This document shows positions 57,050-64,000 of a stretch of DNA of 64,000 nt, in pieces (the first letter of the stretch is position 1; every line of letters begins with the position of its first letter). The position numbers were made by a program, and so were the translations under genes. Below the pieces are notes generated by a model. The model was not told where the DNA came from. It did no database searches and was given only the letters and a program-made list of their open reading frames with translations. Where the stretch lies: contig NZ_CP129382.1 in the NCBI RefSeq assembly GCF_030435705.1, positions 3,579,694 through 3,643,693 on the forward strand, given 5' to 3'. The DNA comes from Rhizobium sp. SSA_523. GTDB taxonomy: Bacteria; Pseudomonadota; Alphaproteobacteria; Rhizobiales; Rhizobiaceae.

Positions 57050-58729
57050 ATGGATGACCGTGTGATCCTGGACGATGTTGCGCATATACAGCTTCTCGAC
57101 ATCATAGCCGATTCCATGTCCGGCGCCTTCCTGCTGTATGACCGCAACGACGAAATCGTCTTTGCCAGTGCACAGCTGCGCAATTTCCTGCCGGCCCTGC
57201 CTCTCGTTCCCGCCAGCGGCACGCGGCTGCGCGACCTGTTCGGCTCGATCTACGATCACGGCGGCTATGCGGCAAAGAGCGGCGCCGAGGATCGCCGCAA
57301 GCTTGCCAGCCGCGAGGACTGGATTGCCGGCGAAATCGCCTCGCTATGGAAGGAGCGGTCCGAGACGGTGGTCAGCCGGGGCGGCGATCGCTGGATGAGC
57401 CTGTCCAAGCGCCGGCTTCCCTCCGGCCACGGCATCTGCGTATTCCGCGACGTGTCCGAGCATCGCAAGCGCGAGGATCAGTGGCGGGCGGATCTCGAAC
57501 GGGTGGCGATCACCGAGGAAATCCTCGACTGCCTGCCCTTTCCGGTGATCGTCAAGGATCGCAACCTGACCTATGTCGCCACCAACCAGGCCGCCTGCAC
57601 GCTGTACGGTCTGCAGCCGGAGGCCATTCTCGGCCGCCAGATGATCGATCTGCATGCCGATGACTTTGCAGAGCGGGTCGACCGCGCCGATCGCAAGGTG
57701 CTGGAGACCGGCATTGCGACGCACATCGCCGAAAAGGTGATCCGGCCGGATGGGACCGATGGCATGCTCATCACCCGCAAGTTCCGCGTCGGCAAGCCCG
57801 GGCGCTATCTCGTCGTGACGGCCATGGTGGATCTCGCCGATGCGGTGGATGCCGGTTTCCAGAGCGAGAGGCTGTTTGCCGGCATGGAAGGGCTGGATTT
57901 CATCCAGTCCGACATGCGCCATGTGATCACGCGCGAGGAGCGAAGAGAGACGCCGCCCGCGCTGCGGGCGATCGAAGGCGCGCGTGTTCTGCTGGTCACC
58001 GAGACCGCCGATTTCGAAATGGACGGTGTCGCGCTGATGCTCGAAGCCGGGATAGACGCCACGGCCGCGCGCTCGCGCGAGGAGATGACGGCGATCATCG
58101 ACATGGCCCGCCAGGGCCAGCTCGACATCGACCTGATCGCGATCGACGCCGCCATGGATATCGAATGCCTGGAAGCGGCGCAGGCCTGCGGCATCGATGT
58201 CCTGGTGGTGGAGGCCTTCGAGATCGAGGGCGATCTCGTCAAAAGCGTGTCCCGCCACCTGCAGCGGGCAAAAGCTGACATTTCGGAGGATGCCGGGCCC
58301 GATAACTGGCAGATCGGCCAGCCGGCCTCCATCGATGTGCTGGTGGCGGAGGATAACGAGGTCAACCAGATCGTCTTCGCGCAGATCCTCGACGGCTTCG
58401 GCTATCGCTATGCCATTGCCGCCGATGGCGAGGAGGCGGTGCGCCTGTGGCGCGAGCTCAACCCGCGGCTCGTCCTCATGGACATCACTCTGCCGCTTCT
58501 CAACGGTTTCGAAGCCGCCTCGAAGATCCGCGAAACCGAGGAGATCAGCGGCCGCACCCCGATCATCGGCGTGCTCTCGCCGGCCACGGAAGGCGATCGC
58601 GATGCCTGCTGGTCCGCCGGCATGAACGATGTCGTCATGAAGCCCCTGAGCCCCGACATTCTGGAGGATAAATTCCGCCAGTTCATGGGCGAGGATTTCC
58701 GCAAATGGCGGCAAAGTTACGCCGAATAG
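57050..58729 (+). CDS. PAS-PAS-REC-REC protein without kinase domains
   Basis: The 559-residue protein has two PAS-like domains at about 10-130 (LLDIIADSMSGAFLLYD, HGICVFRDVSEHRKRE) and 145-265 (EEILDCLPFPVIVKD). A degenerate receiver lies at about 305-400 (ARVLLVTETADFEMDG). A complete receiver lies at about 425-545, with VLVAEDNEVNQIV, phosphoacceptor in LVLMDITLPLLNGFE near residue 480, and VMKPLSPDIL. No HisKA or HATPase domain is present between them. It likely receives phosphate from a separate kinase. A GGDEF-EAL gene follows 79 bases later. Confidence 0.8.
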   Translation: MDDRVILDDVAHIQLLDIIADSMSGAFLLYDRNDEIVFASAQLRNFLPALPLVPASGTRLRDLFGSIYDHGGYAAKSGAEDRRKLASREDWIAGEIASLWKERSETVVSRGGDRWMSLSKRRLPSGHGICVFRDVSEHRKREDQWRADLERVAITEEILDCLPFPVIVKDRNLTYVATNQAACTLYGLQPEAILGRQMIDLHADDFAERVDRADRKVLETGIATHIAEKVIRPDGTDGMLITRKFRVGKPGRYLVVTAMVDLADAVDAGFQSERLFAGMEGLDFIQSDMRHVITREERRETPPALRAIEGARVLLVTETADFEMDGVALMLEAGIDATAARSREEMTAIIDMARQGQLDIDLIAIDAAMDIECLEAAQACGIDVLVVEAFEIEGDLVKSVSRHLQRAKADISEDAGPDNWQIGQPASIDVLVAEDNEVNQIVFAQILDGFGYRYAIAADGEEAVRLWRELNPRLVLMDITLPLLNGFEAASKIRETEEISGRTPIIGVLSPATEGDRDACWSAGMNDVVMKPLSPDILEDKFRQFMGEDFRKWRQSYAE

Positions 58730-58808
58730 GCAGTAGCATCATCAACCGATATGCTTTTCTTAATCTTTCAGCCCCATCCTGCGCCGAACCATAAGCGGCG
58801 GGGCATTG

Positions 58809-60176
58809 GTGAATATGATATCGGCGGGTCAACCGTTGCCACAGGTGAGCGAGCACGAATTGAAGGCCCTGGCCTATCGTGATCCGCTGACCGGGCTTGG
58901 AAACCGGCATCGCATGCGCGAAAAGGTCATGGCCGTCGCGGCCGAGCGATCGGACGATCCTGCGCCCTTCACCATCGGCATCGCCAATCTGGACGGCTTC
59001 AAGCCGATCAACGACCTGTTCGGGTCGCGCGCCGGCGACGAGATCCTGTGCCAGGTCGCCCACCGCCTGAAGGCCTGCATTCCCGATGGCGCGACCGTCA
59101 CGCGCCATGACGGCGACGAATTTGCCTTCCTCCTGCCGCTCGTCTTCGAAAAACACGGGGCCGAGCGCCTGGGCCAGATGATCAAGGACGTGCTTTCCGC
59201 GCCCTATGATCTCGGCGATCGCAATGTCCGGCTGTCCGCCTCCTTCGGCTTTGCCGTCTATCCCTTTGCGGGCGAGGATTTCGACGAGTTGCTGACCAGT
59301 GCCGAAACCGCGCTTTACCGCTCCAAGCGGCGCGGACGCGGGCAGATCACCGTCTATTCGCGCGAGATCGCCCAGGAAATGAAGCGCTCCACGCAATTGG
59401 AGCAGGCGCTGCGCAATGCCATCATCGCCGATTCCGTCGACGTCCATTTTCAGCCCATCGTCCGCATTCGCGATAGCGTGGTGGTCGGCTTCGAAGCGCT
59501 GGCGCGCTGGATCGATCCGGATCTCGGCTTCGTCTCGCCGGCCGTCTTCGTGCCGCTTGCCGAGGAACGCGGCTTCATCGACGCGCTATCGGATACGCTG
59601 CTGCGCAAGGCGGCGGAGGCGGCCCTGTCCTGGCCGCGCGAACTCTTCTTGTCCTTCAACCTGTCTTCGGCGCAATTGATGGATCCCGGCACCGCACCCT
59701 CCATCCTCGGAACGCTCGGACGGGTGGGGTTGGATCCGAAACGGCTGGAGCTGGAAATCACCGAAACGGCGGTGATGACCTCCGCCGATACCGCCCAGCG
59801 GATCATCACCGAATTGCGGGAGGCGGGTGTGCGCATTTCGCTCGACGATTTCGGCACCGGCCAGTCGAGCCTCGGGCGCCTGCGCGATTTCACCTTCGAC
59901 AAGGTGAAGATCGACCGCGCCTTCGTCTCGCGCATCACGACCGATCGCGCCTCGGAGCATATCGTCAAGGCGATCATTGCCATGTGCGACGGTCTGGATC
60001 TCCTCGTCGTGGCGGAGGGGATCGAGGAAAAGGCCGATGCCGACAAGTTGAAGGCGCTCGGCTGCGCCATGGGGCAGGGCTATTTCTACGGCAAGCCGGT
60101 CGACAGTGCGGCCACGCTCGACTATCTCCAGCGCCATTACCGCGATTTCGCCGCCGTGGAACGCCAGCGCGCCTGA
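58809..60176 (+). CDS. GGDEF-EAL protein, probable c-di-GMP phosphodiesterase
   Basis: The protein of about 455 residues has no membrane segment or sensor. The GGDEF domain (about 20-180) is altered: the metal site reads ANLDGFK in place of (D)xDxFK, and the signature is HDGDEF instead of GGDEF, with no RxxD inhibitory site. The EAL domain (about 195-445) keeps FQP, FEALARW, EITET, DDFGTG, KIDRAFV and AEGIEE. It is thus likely a phosphodiesterase with a degenerate GGDEF. The start may be TTG 58806, GTG 58809 or ATG 58815. Confidence 0.85.
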   Translation: MNMISAGQPLPQVSEHELKALAYRDPLTGLGNRHRMREKVMAVAAERSDDPAPFTIGIANLDGFKPINDLFGSRAGDEILCQVAHRLKACIPDGATVTRHDGDEFAFLLPLVFEKHGAERLGQMIKDVLSAPYDLGDRNVRLSASFGFAVYPFAGEDFDELLTSAETALYRSKRRGRGQITVYSREIAQEMKRSTQLEQALRNAIIADSVDVHFQPIVRIRDSVVVGFEALARWIDPDLGFVSPAVFVPLAEERGFIDALSDTLLRKAAEAALSWPRELFLSFNLSSAQLMDPGTAPSILGTLGRVGLDPKRLELEITETAVMTSADTAQRIITELREAGVRISLDDFGTGQSSLGRLRDFTFDKVKIDRAFVSRITTDRASEHIVKAIIAMCDGLDLLVVAEGIEEKADADKLKALGCAMGQGYFYGKPVDSAATLDYLQRHYRDFAAVERQRA

Positions 60177-60240
60177 CATCCTTCTGTTCCCGGCATTCCT
60201 GCCCGGCAGCCAGGCCACCGCGTTCCTTGATCGAGAATAC

Positions 60241-60268
60241 GAAAAGGGCGACGCCAATGGCGCCGCCC
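60241..60268 (-). terminator. Terminator of the PRC-barrel gene
   Basis: GGGCG-A-CGCC at 60246-60255 pairs with GGCG-C-CGCCC at 60259-60268, one mismatch, three-base loop. On the minus strand it is followed by TTTTC, just past the PRC gene stop. Confidence 0.6.
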
Positions 60269-60295
60269 CTGTCGTGAAACTGAGTTTCGATCCGA

Positions 60296-60970
60296 TTACG
60301 GACGCGTGGTGGTGGCCGGAGCCGTACCATCGGTCGCTGCCGGGGCATTGCCACCCGGAGCAACGGCGCCCGGGGCTGCCGGCATGGCCGGGTTGGTCGA
60401 CGAGGTCGTCGTATTGTCCATGGCGCCGGTATCGGTCTGGGCCGTGCGCTGGTCGTCCAGCGTCTTGAATTCCGGTGCGGACTTCAGGGCGTCAGCCGTT
60501 TCCATCGTCGTCAGGCGCACTTCGTTGTTTTCCGGATCGCGGGTCATGTTGACCTTGTCGATCGGCAGGGCGACGCTCTTTTCGCCGATGCCCAGGAAGC
60601 CGCCGACGCCGACAACCACAGCGGCAATGCCGCCATTTTCTTCGAGGATGAGGTCGTTCACGTCACCGATCGACTTGTCTTCGTTGTTGTAGATCGACTT
60701 GCCGATGTAATCATTGGCGCTGACCTGGGTCTCCGACTGTTCCGTCAGATACTCGCCGGAAGCGGCACCCATGGTGGTTGCGCCGGAGGTGCCCATTGCA
60801 CCCGTCTTGGCCGAATCATCCATGGCGCCTGGAGCCGTCGGCTTGACCGTGTCGGTCTGTGCGCCCGGCGTTGCAGGAGCGGCGTTGTTCGTCTGTGCAA
60901 ATGCCGGGGCGATTGCCGTGGAAGCCATCAGAACGGCAGCTGCTGCCATAGTGCTAAGGGTCTTCTTCAT
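60296..60970 (-). CDS. PRC-barrel domain protein, secreted
   Basis: The 224-residue protein has a signal peptide (MKKTLSTMAAAAVLMASTAI, cleavage near AFAQ). A central PRC-barrel-like domain lies at about residues 80-160, with YIGKSIYNNEDKSIGDVNDL and a GGIAAVVVGVGGFLGIG block. Low-complexity Ala/Thr/Pro tails flank it. Such exported PRC-barrel proteins are common and uncharacterised in Rhizobiales. Confidence 0.82.
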   Translation of the reverse strand: MKKTLSTMAAAAVLMASTAIAPAFAQTNNAAPATPGAQTDTVKPTAPGAMDDSAKTGAMGTSGATTMGAASGEYLTEQSETQVSANDYIGKSIYNNEDKSIGDVNDLILEENGGIAAVVVGVGGFLGIGEKSVALPIDKVNMTRDPENNEVRLTTMETADALKSAPEFKTLDDQRTAQTDTGAMDNTTTSSTNPAMPAAPGAVAPGGNAPAATDGTAPATTTRP

Positions 60971-61140
60971 TTCGAACCTACCTTCCTTTTCGTTGCTGTC
61001 ATAGCGCGGAGATGGTTTGGTCCGCGCTGGTTCGAACCGTCAATGCGAAAGGATGAAGGTTGGTTCCGGGGCAATTTGATGAAAAAATAGGCGGAAAATG
61101 CAGGAACATTTCCGCCTGATCGTGGTTTGCGCGCGCTTCG

Positions 61141-62028
61141 TCAGAGGCGGTAATCGGCCTCGTGACGGCCTTTGACCTCAATGCCGAGATCGAAGCTCGC
61201 GCCGGCCTGCGGGTCCTCCAGCCGTTCCGCCTCGCTTGCGCCTTCATAGGCGGTCGTGACGAAGAGGCGATCGGCATTGCGGCCGGCAAAGGCGGGGCAG
61301 GACACGCGTTTCGTCGGCACCGCATAGCGGGCCAAGAGCTTGCCGTCGGGGGAGAAGCGTTCAACGCAGGATTGGCCCCACCTCGCGTTCCAGAGCGTGC
61401 CTTCGGCATCGCAGACCGCGCCATCGGCACCGCCCGGTCGGTCGCTGGTGTCGACGAGCACTGCCGGGTCGCCGGTCGGCAGGCCGGTCGCGGGGTCCGT
61501 GGCCACGCGCATGATGGCATTGACGCGGGTATCGGCGAAATATCCGATCGTGCCATCCGGCGAAAAGCAGATGGCATTGGGAATGCTGATGCCGGTAAAG
61601 AGCCGCGTCACGCGCCCGCCCGCCACGTGATAGATCGATCCGGCACCGGTCTGCGCCTTCAGGCCCATGGTGCCGATCCACAGCGCTCCCGCGGGATGCA
61701 CCCGTCCGTCATTCGAGCGGTTTCCCATATGCGCCGGCTCCAGCTCCACATAAGGAGTGAAGTCGCCGCTTCTGGTGTCACGGATCATCAGCCCCTTGTC
61801 GGAGGCGACCAGCTGCCTTTCGGCATCGATGCGGGCCAGGACGCTTGCCTTGAAGGGCAGCGCCTGAACCGTCTTGCGGCCGCTCTCCAGGTGCAGGGCA
61901 TGCAGTTCCTGTCCCAGGATGTTGAACCAGTAGAAAGTATCGGTATGGCGGTCATAGGTCGGTCCCTCGCCCAGCACGGACAGAGAGGGGCACAGAACCT
62001 TGCCCTGAAAGCGGATCGTTTCGGTCAT
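61141..62028 (-). CDS. SMP-30/gluconolactonase-type sugar lactonase
   Basis: The 295-residue beta-propeller protein has the family signature LGEGPTYDRHTDTFYW near residue 20, NDGRVHPAGALWIGTM near residue 105, IPNAICFSPDG near residue 150 and DGAVCDAEGTLWNARWGQ near residue 200. It likely opens galactono-lactone to galactonate here, given that its start overlaps the dgoA stop by four bases. Confidence 0.88.
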   Translation of the reverse strand: MTETIRFQGKVLCPSLSVLGEGPTYDRHTDTFYWFNILGQELHALHLESGRKTVQALPFKASVLARIDAERQLVASDKGLMIRDTRSGDFTPYVELEPAHMGNRSNDGRVHPAGALWIGTMGLKAQTGAGSIYHVAGGRVTRLFTGISIPNAICFSPDGTIGYFADTRVNAIMRVATDPATGLPTGDPAVLVDTSDRPGGADGAVCDAEGTLWNARWGQSCVERFSPDGKLLARYAVPTKRVSCPAFAGRNADRLFVTTAYEGASEAERLEDPQAGASFDLGIEVKGRHEADYRL

Positions 62029-62663
62029 GCCTTGGCTCCCATGGCGCGGTCATAGGCCCTGATCGTGGTGAGGGCGCGCTCCTTGACCTCTTCGGCTGTC
62101 ATGCCGGGTTTGTAAAGGCTCGATCCGAGGCCGAAGGCGGTGATGCCGCCCTGGATGTAATCCTCGAAATTGCCGTCAGAGACGCCGCCCACGGCCGCGA
62201 TCAGCAGATCCTTCGGCAGAACGGCGCGGATGGCATTGATCCCGGCCGGCCCGAGCACGCCGGCGGGAAAGAACTTCAGGCCCGTGGCGCCGGCGCGGGC
62301 GGCGGCCAGCGCTTCCGTCGCGGTGAAGCAGCCGGGCAGCGTCACCATGCCGCGCTGGCCAGCGGCCTCGATCACGGCCGGCTCCACATTCGGGCTGACC
62401 ATCAGCCGGCCACCTGCCGATTGCAGCGAGGCCACGTCATCGGTGGTCAGAACGGTGCCGGCGCCGATCAGGCAATCGGCCGGCGCAAGCTTGGCGGCGA
62501 TCTCGATCGACCGGAAGGGATCGGGCGAATTCAGCGGGATCTCGATCGCGGTAAAGCCGGTCTCGATCAGGCCGCTCACGATTGCCGGCGCATCTTGAGG
62601 CGTCAGGCCGCGAAGAATGGCTACCAGCGGTCGCTGCATGGCGGGGAAGGGGATGCGGGTCAT
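62025..62663 (-). CDS. dgoA: 2-dehydro-3-deoxy-6-phosphogalactonate aldolase
   Basis: The 212-residue class I aldolase cleaves KDPGal to pyruvate and glyceraldehyde-3-phosphate. The Schiff-base Lys is in GATGLKFFPAGVLGP near residue 126, and the catalytic Glu in GFTAIEIPLNSPDPF near residue 37. Start overlaps the dgoK stop by four bases (ATGA). Confidence 0.92.
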   Translation of the reverse strand: MTRIPFPAMQRPLVAILRGLTPQDAPAIVSGLIETGFTAIEIPLNSPDPFRSIEIAAKLAPADCLIGAGTVLTTDDVASLQSAGGRLMVSPNVEPAVIEAAGQRGMVTLPGCFTATEALAAARAGATGLKFFPAGVLGPAGINAIRAVLPKDLLIAAVGGVSDGNFEDYIQGGITAFGLGSSLYKPGMTAEEVKERALTTIRAYDRAMGAKA

Positions 62664-63622
62664 GCATGATGTCCTTTATGCGACAGGATAAGGGTTTCGG
62701 CGGCCACCGAAAGGCCGCGGCGGACAGCGACATCCGCGTCGATCGTCTCGAAACGCATGCCACAGGCCGAAAGCGCCGCCTCGTAGAGGGTCTGCAGCCG
62801 GCCGGATGCCACGAGCTGCACCGTGCCTTGCCCATCCGATCCGATCTTCGCCCGCGAGAGCGACAGGCCGCCGGCGATCTCGGCGCCGATCAACAGCCCG
62901 GACAGTCTTGCGGCGGCCGATGTGGCGTCGAGCCCGTGCAGCAATTGGCCGGAGCGCACCGTGAACAGCAGGTTCGTCAGCATGGCCGGCTGTGCGAGGG
63001 CCTGGCCGACGGCCGAGAGGAAAGCGGGGTGATTGCCGTCGACGCCCCCGGCCTCCGCCACCGCATGGCTGAGGATGGAATGCTTGGAGAGGATATCGAA
63101 GATCTCCCCGGTCATGAAGGTCGAGAAGGCGGTGACGGTGCCGTCCTCCACCCGCACCCATTTGGAATGCGTTCCCGGCATGCAGACGAGATGGTCGCCG
63201 GCATCGGCCGTCGATGCGGCACGCGCAGCACCCAGAAGCTGCGTTTCCTCGCCGCGCATGACATCCGGCGTCTCCTTGAGGCGCGCGGCAATGCCCGGCA
63301 GGATGCGGATGTCCCGCCGCGGATGCGATACGGTGACCGCACCGCCCGTCACGGCCGCTAGCGGCGCCGGCACATCCACATACCCGGCCTCGACCCAGCC
63401 CTGGCGGGCGCCGGCCATGCCGCAGATGATCACCGGCAGATCGGCCGGAGCCGAAAGCGCCGTCAGATGGCTCTCCAGAACCTCGGGGAAACCGCGCGCA
63501 CTGGCCACCGTCATGCCTTCGCCGCTGCGGCGCTCGGCCAGCACCTGGTGATCGGCGCTCATCAGCCAGAGGCGGAAGCTGGACGTTCCCCAATCCACGG
63601 CCACATAGGCGGCTTGATCCAT
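62660..63622 (-). CDS. dgoK: 2-dehydro-3-deoxygalactonokinase
   Basis: The 320-residue kinase phosphorylates 2-dehydro-3-deoxygalactonate before the aldolase step. It has AVDWGTSSFRLWLM at the N-terminus, ICGMAGARQGWVEAGY near residue 66 and VCMPGTHSKWVRVEDG near residue 145. Its ATG overlaps the SDR stop by one base (TAATG). Confidence 0.92.
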   Translation of the reverse strand: MDQAAYVAVDWGTSSFRLWLMSADHQVLAERRSGEGMTVASARGFPEVLESHLTALSAPADLPVIICGMAGARQGWVEAGYVDVPAPLAAVTGGAVTVSHPRRDIRILPGIAARLKETPDVMRGEETQLLGAARAASTADAGDHLVCMPGTHSKWVRVEDGTVTAFSTFMTGEIFDILSKHSILSHAVAEAGGVDGNHPAFLSAVGQALAQPAMLTNLLFTVRSGQLLHGLDATSAAARLSGLLIGAEIAGGLSLSRAKIGSDGQGTVQLVASGRLQTLYEAALSACGMRFETIDADVAVRRGLSVAAETLILSHKGHHA

Positions 63623-64000
63623 TACAAAGCTCCTCCGTCAACAATGATTGATTGTGCCGTCATGCCGGCCGATGCCGCAGAGGCGAGAAACAGGCAGGGT
63701 CCGACTATATCCTCCGGCAGCAGGCACCGCTTCAGGCACTGGCGATCGACCATTGCGGCCATGCCGTCCTCCGTCAGCCACAGATCCTTCTGGCGCGGGG
63801 TCACCACCATGCCAGGCAGGATGGCATTGGCGCGCACGCCCTGCGGGCCGAGCTGGCCGGCCAGACTCTTCGTCAGCCGGCCAGACTCTTCGCCAGGCCT
63901 TGTCAGCCCCAGATGCGGCATGCCGGTTCAGAAGGAAGGAAATCGACGAGAGATTGACGATGGCGCCGCGTGGTATAGCCGTCGGCAGCCCCAGAATGCC
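63622..64000 (-). pseudogene. Frameshifted SDR (probable galactose dehydrogenase), partial
   Basis: From the window edge, one minus-strand frame encodes GAIVNLSSISFLL, a classic SDR core. The next frame, from about 63920 to 63622, encodes LTKSLAGQLGPQGVRANAI and continues to the end SIIVDGGAL, also typical SDR. The break lies within 63857-63930, where a 20-bp segment is tandemly duplicated and the downstream frame is closed upstream by a TGA. The gene reads into dgoK, so it belongs to the galactose/galactonate operon. Confidence 0.8.
63857..63896 (-). repeat. 20-bp tandem duplication inside the SDR gene
   Basis: CCGGCCAGACTCTTCGTCAG at 63857-63876 is repeated as CCGGCCAGACTCTTCGCCAG at 63877-63896, one base different. 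Twenty is not a multiple of three, so the duplication shifts the frame. Confidence 0.9.

Overview
The window looks like chromosomal DNA of a GC-rich alphaproteobacterium of the Rhizobiales, most likely the Rhizobiaceae (Rhizobium/Agrobacterium group). Reasons: the short HisG plus HisZ pair with a long alphaproteobacterial HisS, a plant-type GshA, DUF2093, DUF4170 and DUF1127 proteins, lipid A/Kdo genes (waaA, lpxK), glcDEF, a groESL operon with both CIRCE and an alphaproteobacterial RpoH-type promoter, and mosaic palindromic intergenic repeats of the rhizobial kind. No rRNA, tRNA, CRISPR array, plasmid or phage functions were found. The genus is an inference; no 16S gene is present.

Layout. 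1-7.4 kb: 3' end of an MmyB-type XRE regulator, guaB, a secreted protein, a MAPEG protein, adhP, a patatin/3-hydroxybutyrate dehydrogenase pair, and a LysR gene divergent from a DUF1127 gene. 8-14 kb (mostly minus): DUF937 protein, gshA, rsmE, PiT phosphate transporter, Nudix hydrolase. 14.3-18.3 kb: glcDEF glycolate oxidase, followed by a repeat-rich convergent spacer and two L,D-transpeptidases. 20-24.5 kb: tag, a HAD hydrolase, a 38-bp perfect palindrome, DUF305 and Cys-rich secreted proteins, and a RelE-type toxin-antitoxin pair coupled to an uncharacterised Rossmann-like protein. 24.6-28.2 kb: hisS-hisZ-hisG. 28-33 kb: DoxX, a secreted protein, an alpha/beta hydrolase and groESL. 33-45.6 kb: chrA, a class IIA HAD protein, ribF, a second toxin-antitoxin pair, ileS, a lipoprotein, tadA, rluB, rsmD and a RssA-like patatin. 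45.6-46.7 kb: a frameshifted IS110-family element inserted directly after the patatin stop codon. 46.8-56.7 kb: a CPA2 cation antiporter, TldE/PmbA, a CysQ-like phosphatase, DUF4170, waaA-HAD-lpxK, DUF2093 and mutL. 57-60 kb: a PAS-PAS-REC-REC protein without kinase domains and a GGDEF-EAL protein. 60-64 kb: a PRC-barrel protein and a galactose/galactonate catabolic operon whose first gene, an SDR, is frameshifted at the window edge.

Most genes are ordinary core housekeeping. The most unusual material is structural: 15 perfectly phased heptads that begin at the glcF stop codon and face inverted heptads 330 bp away; a duplicated groEL 3' end around an approximately 80-bp insert; the 38-bp palindrome; the 20-bp tandem duplication next to the SDR frameshift; and the IS110 insertion that separates a patatin gene from its terminator. 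The best candidates for unexplored biology are the three-gene relBE-plus-Rossmann unit and the kinase-less PAS/REC plus GGDEF-EAL pair. No clearly new defence or mobile system was found.
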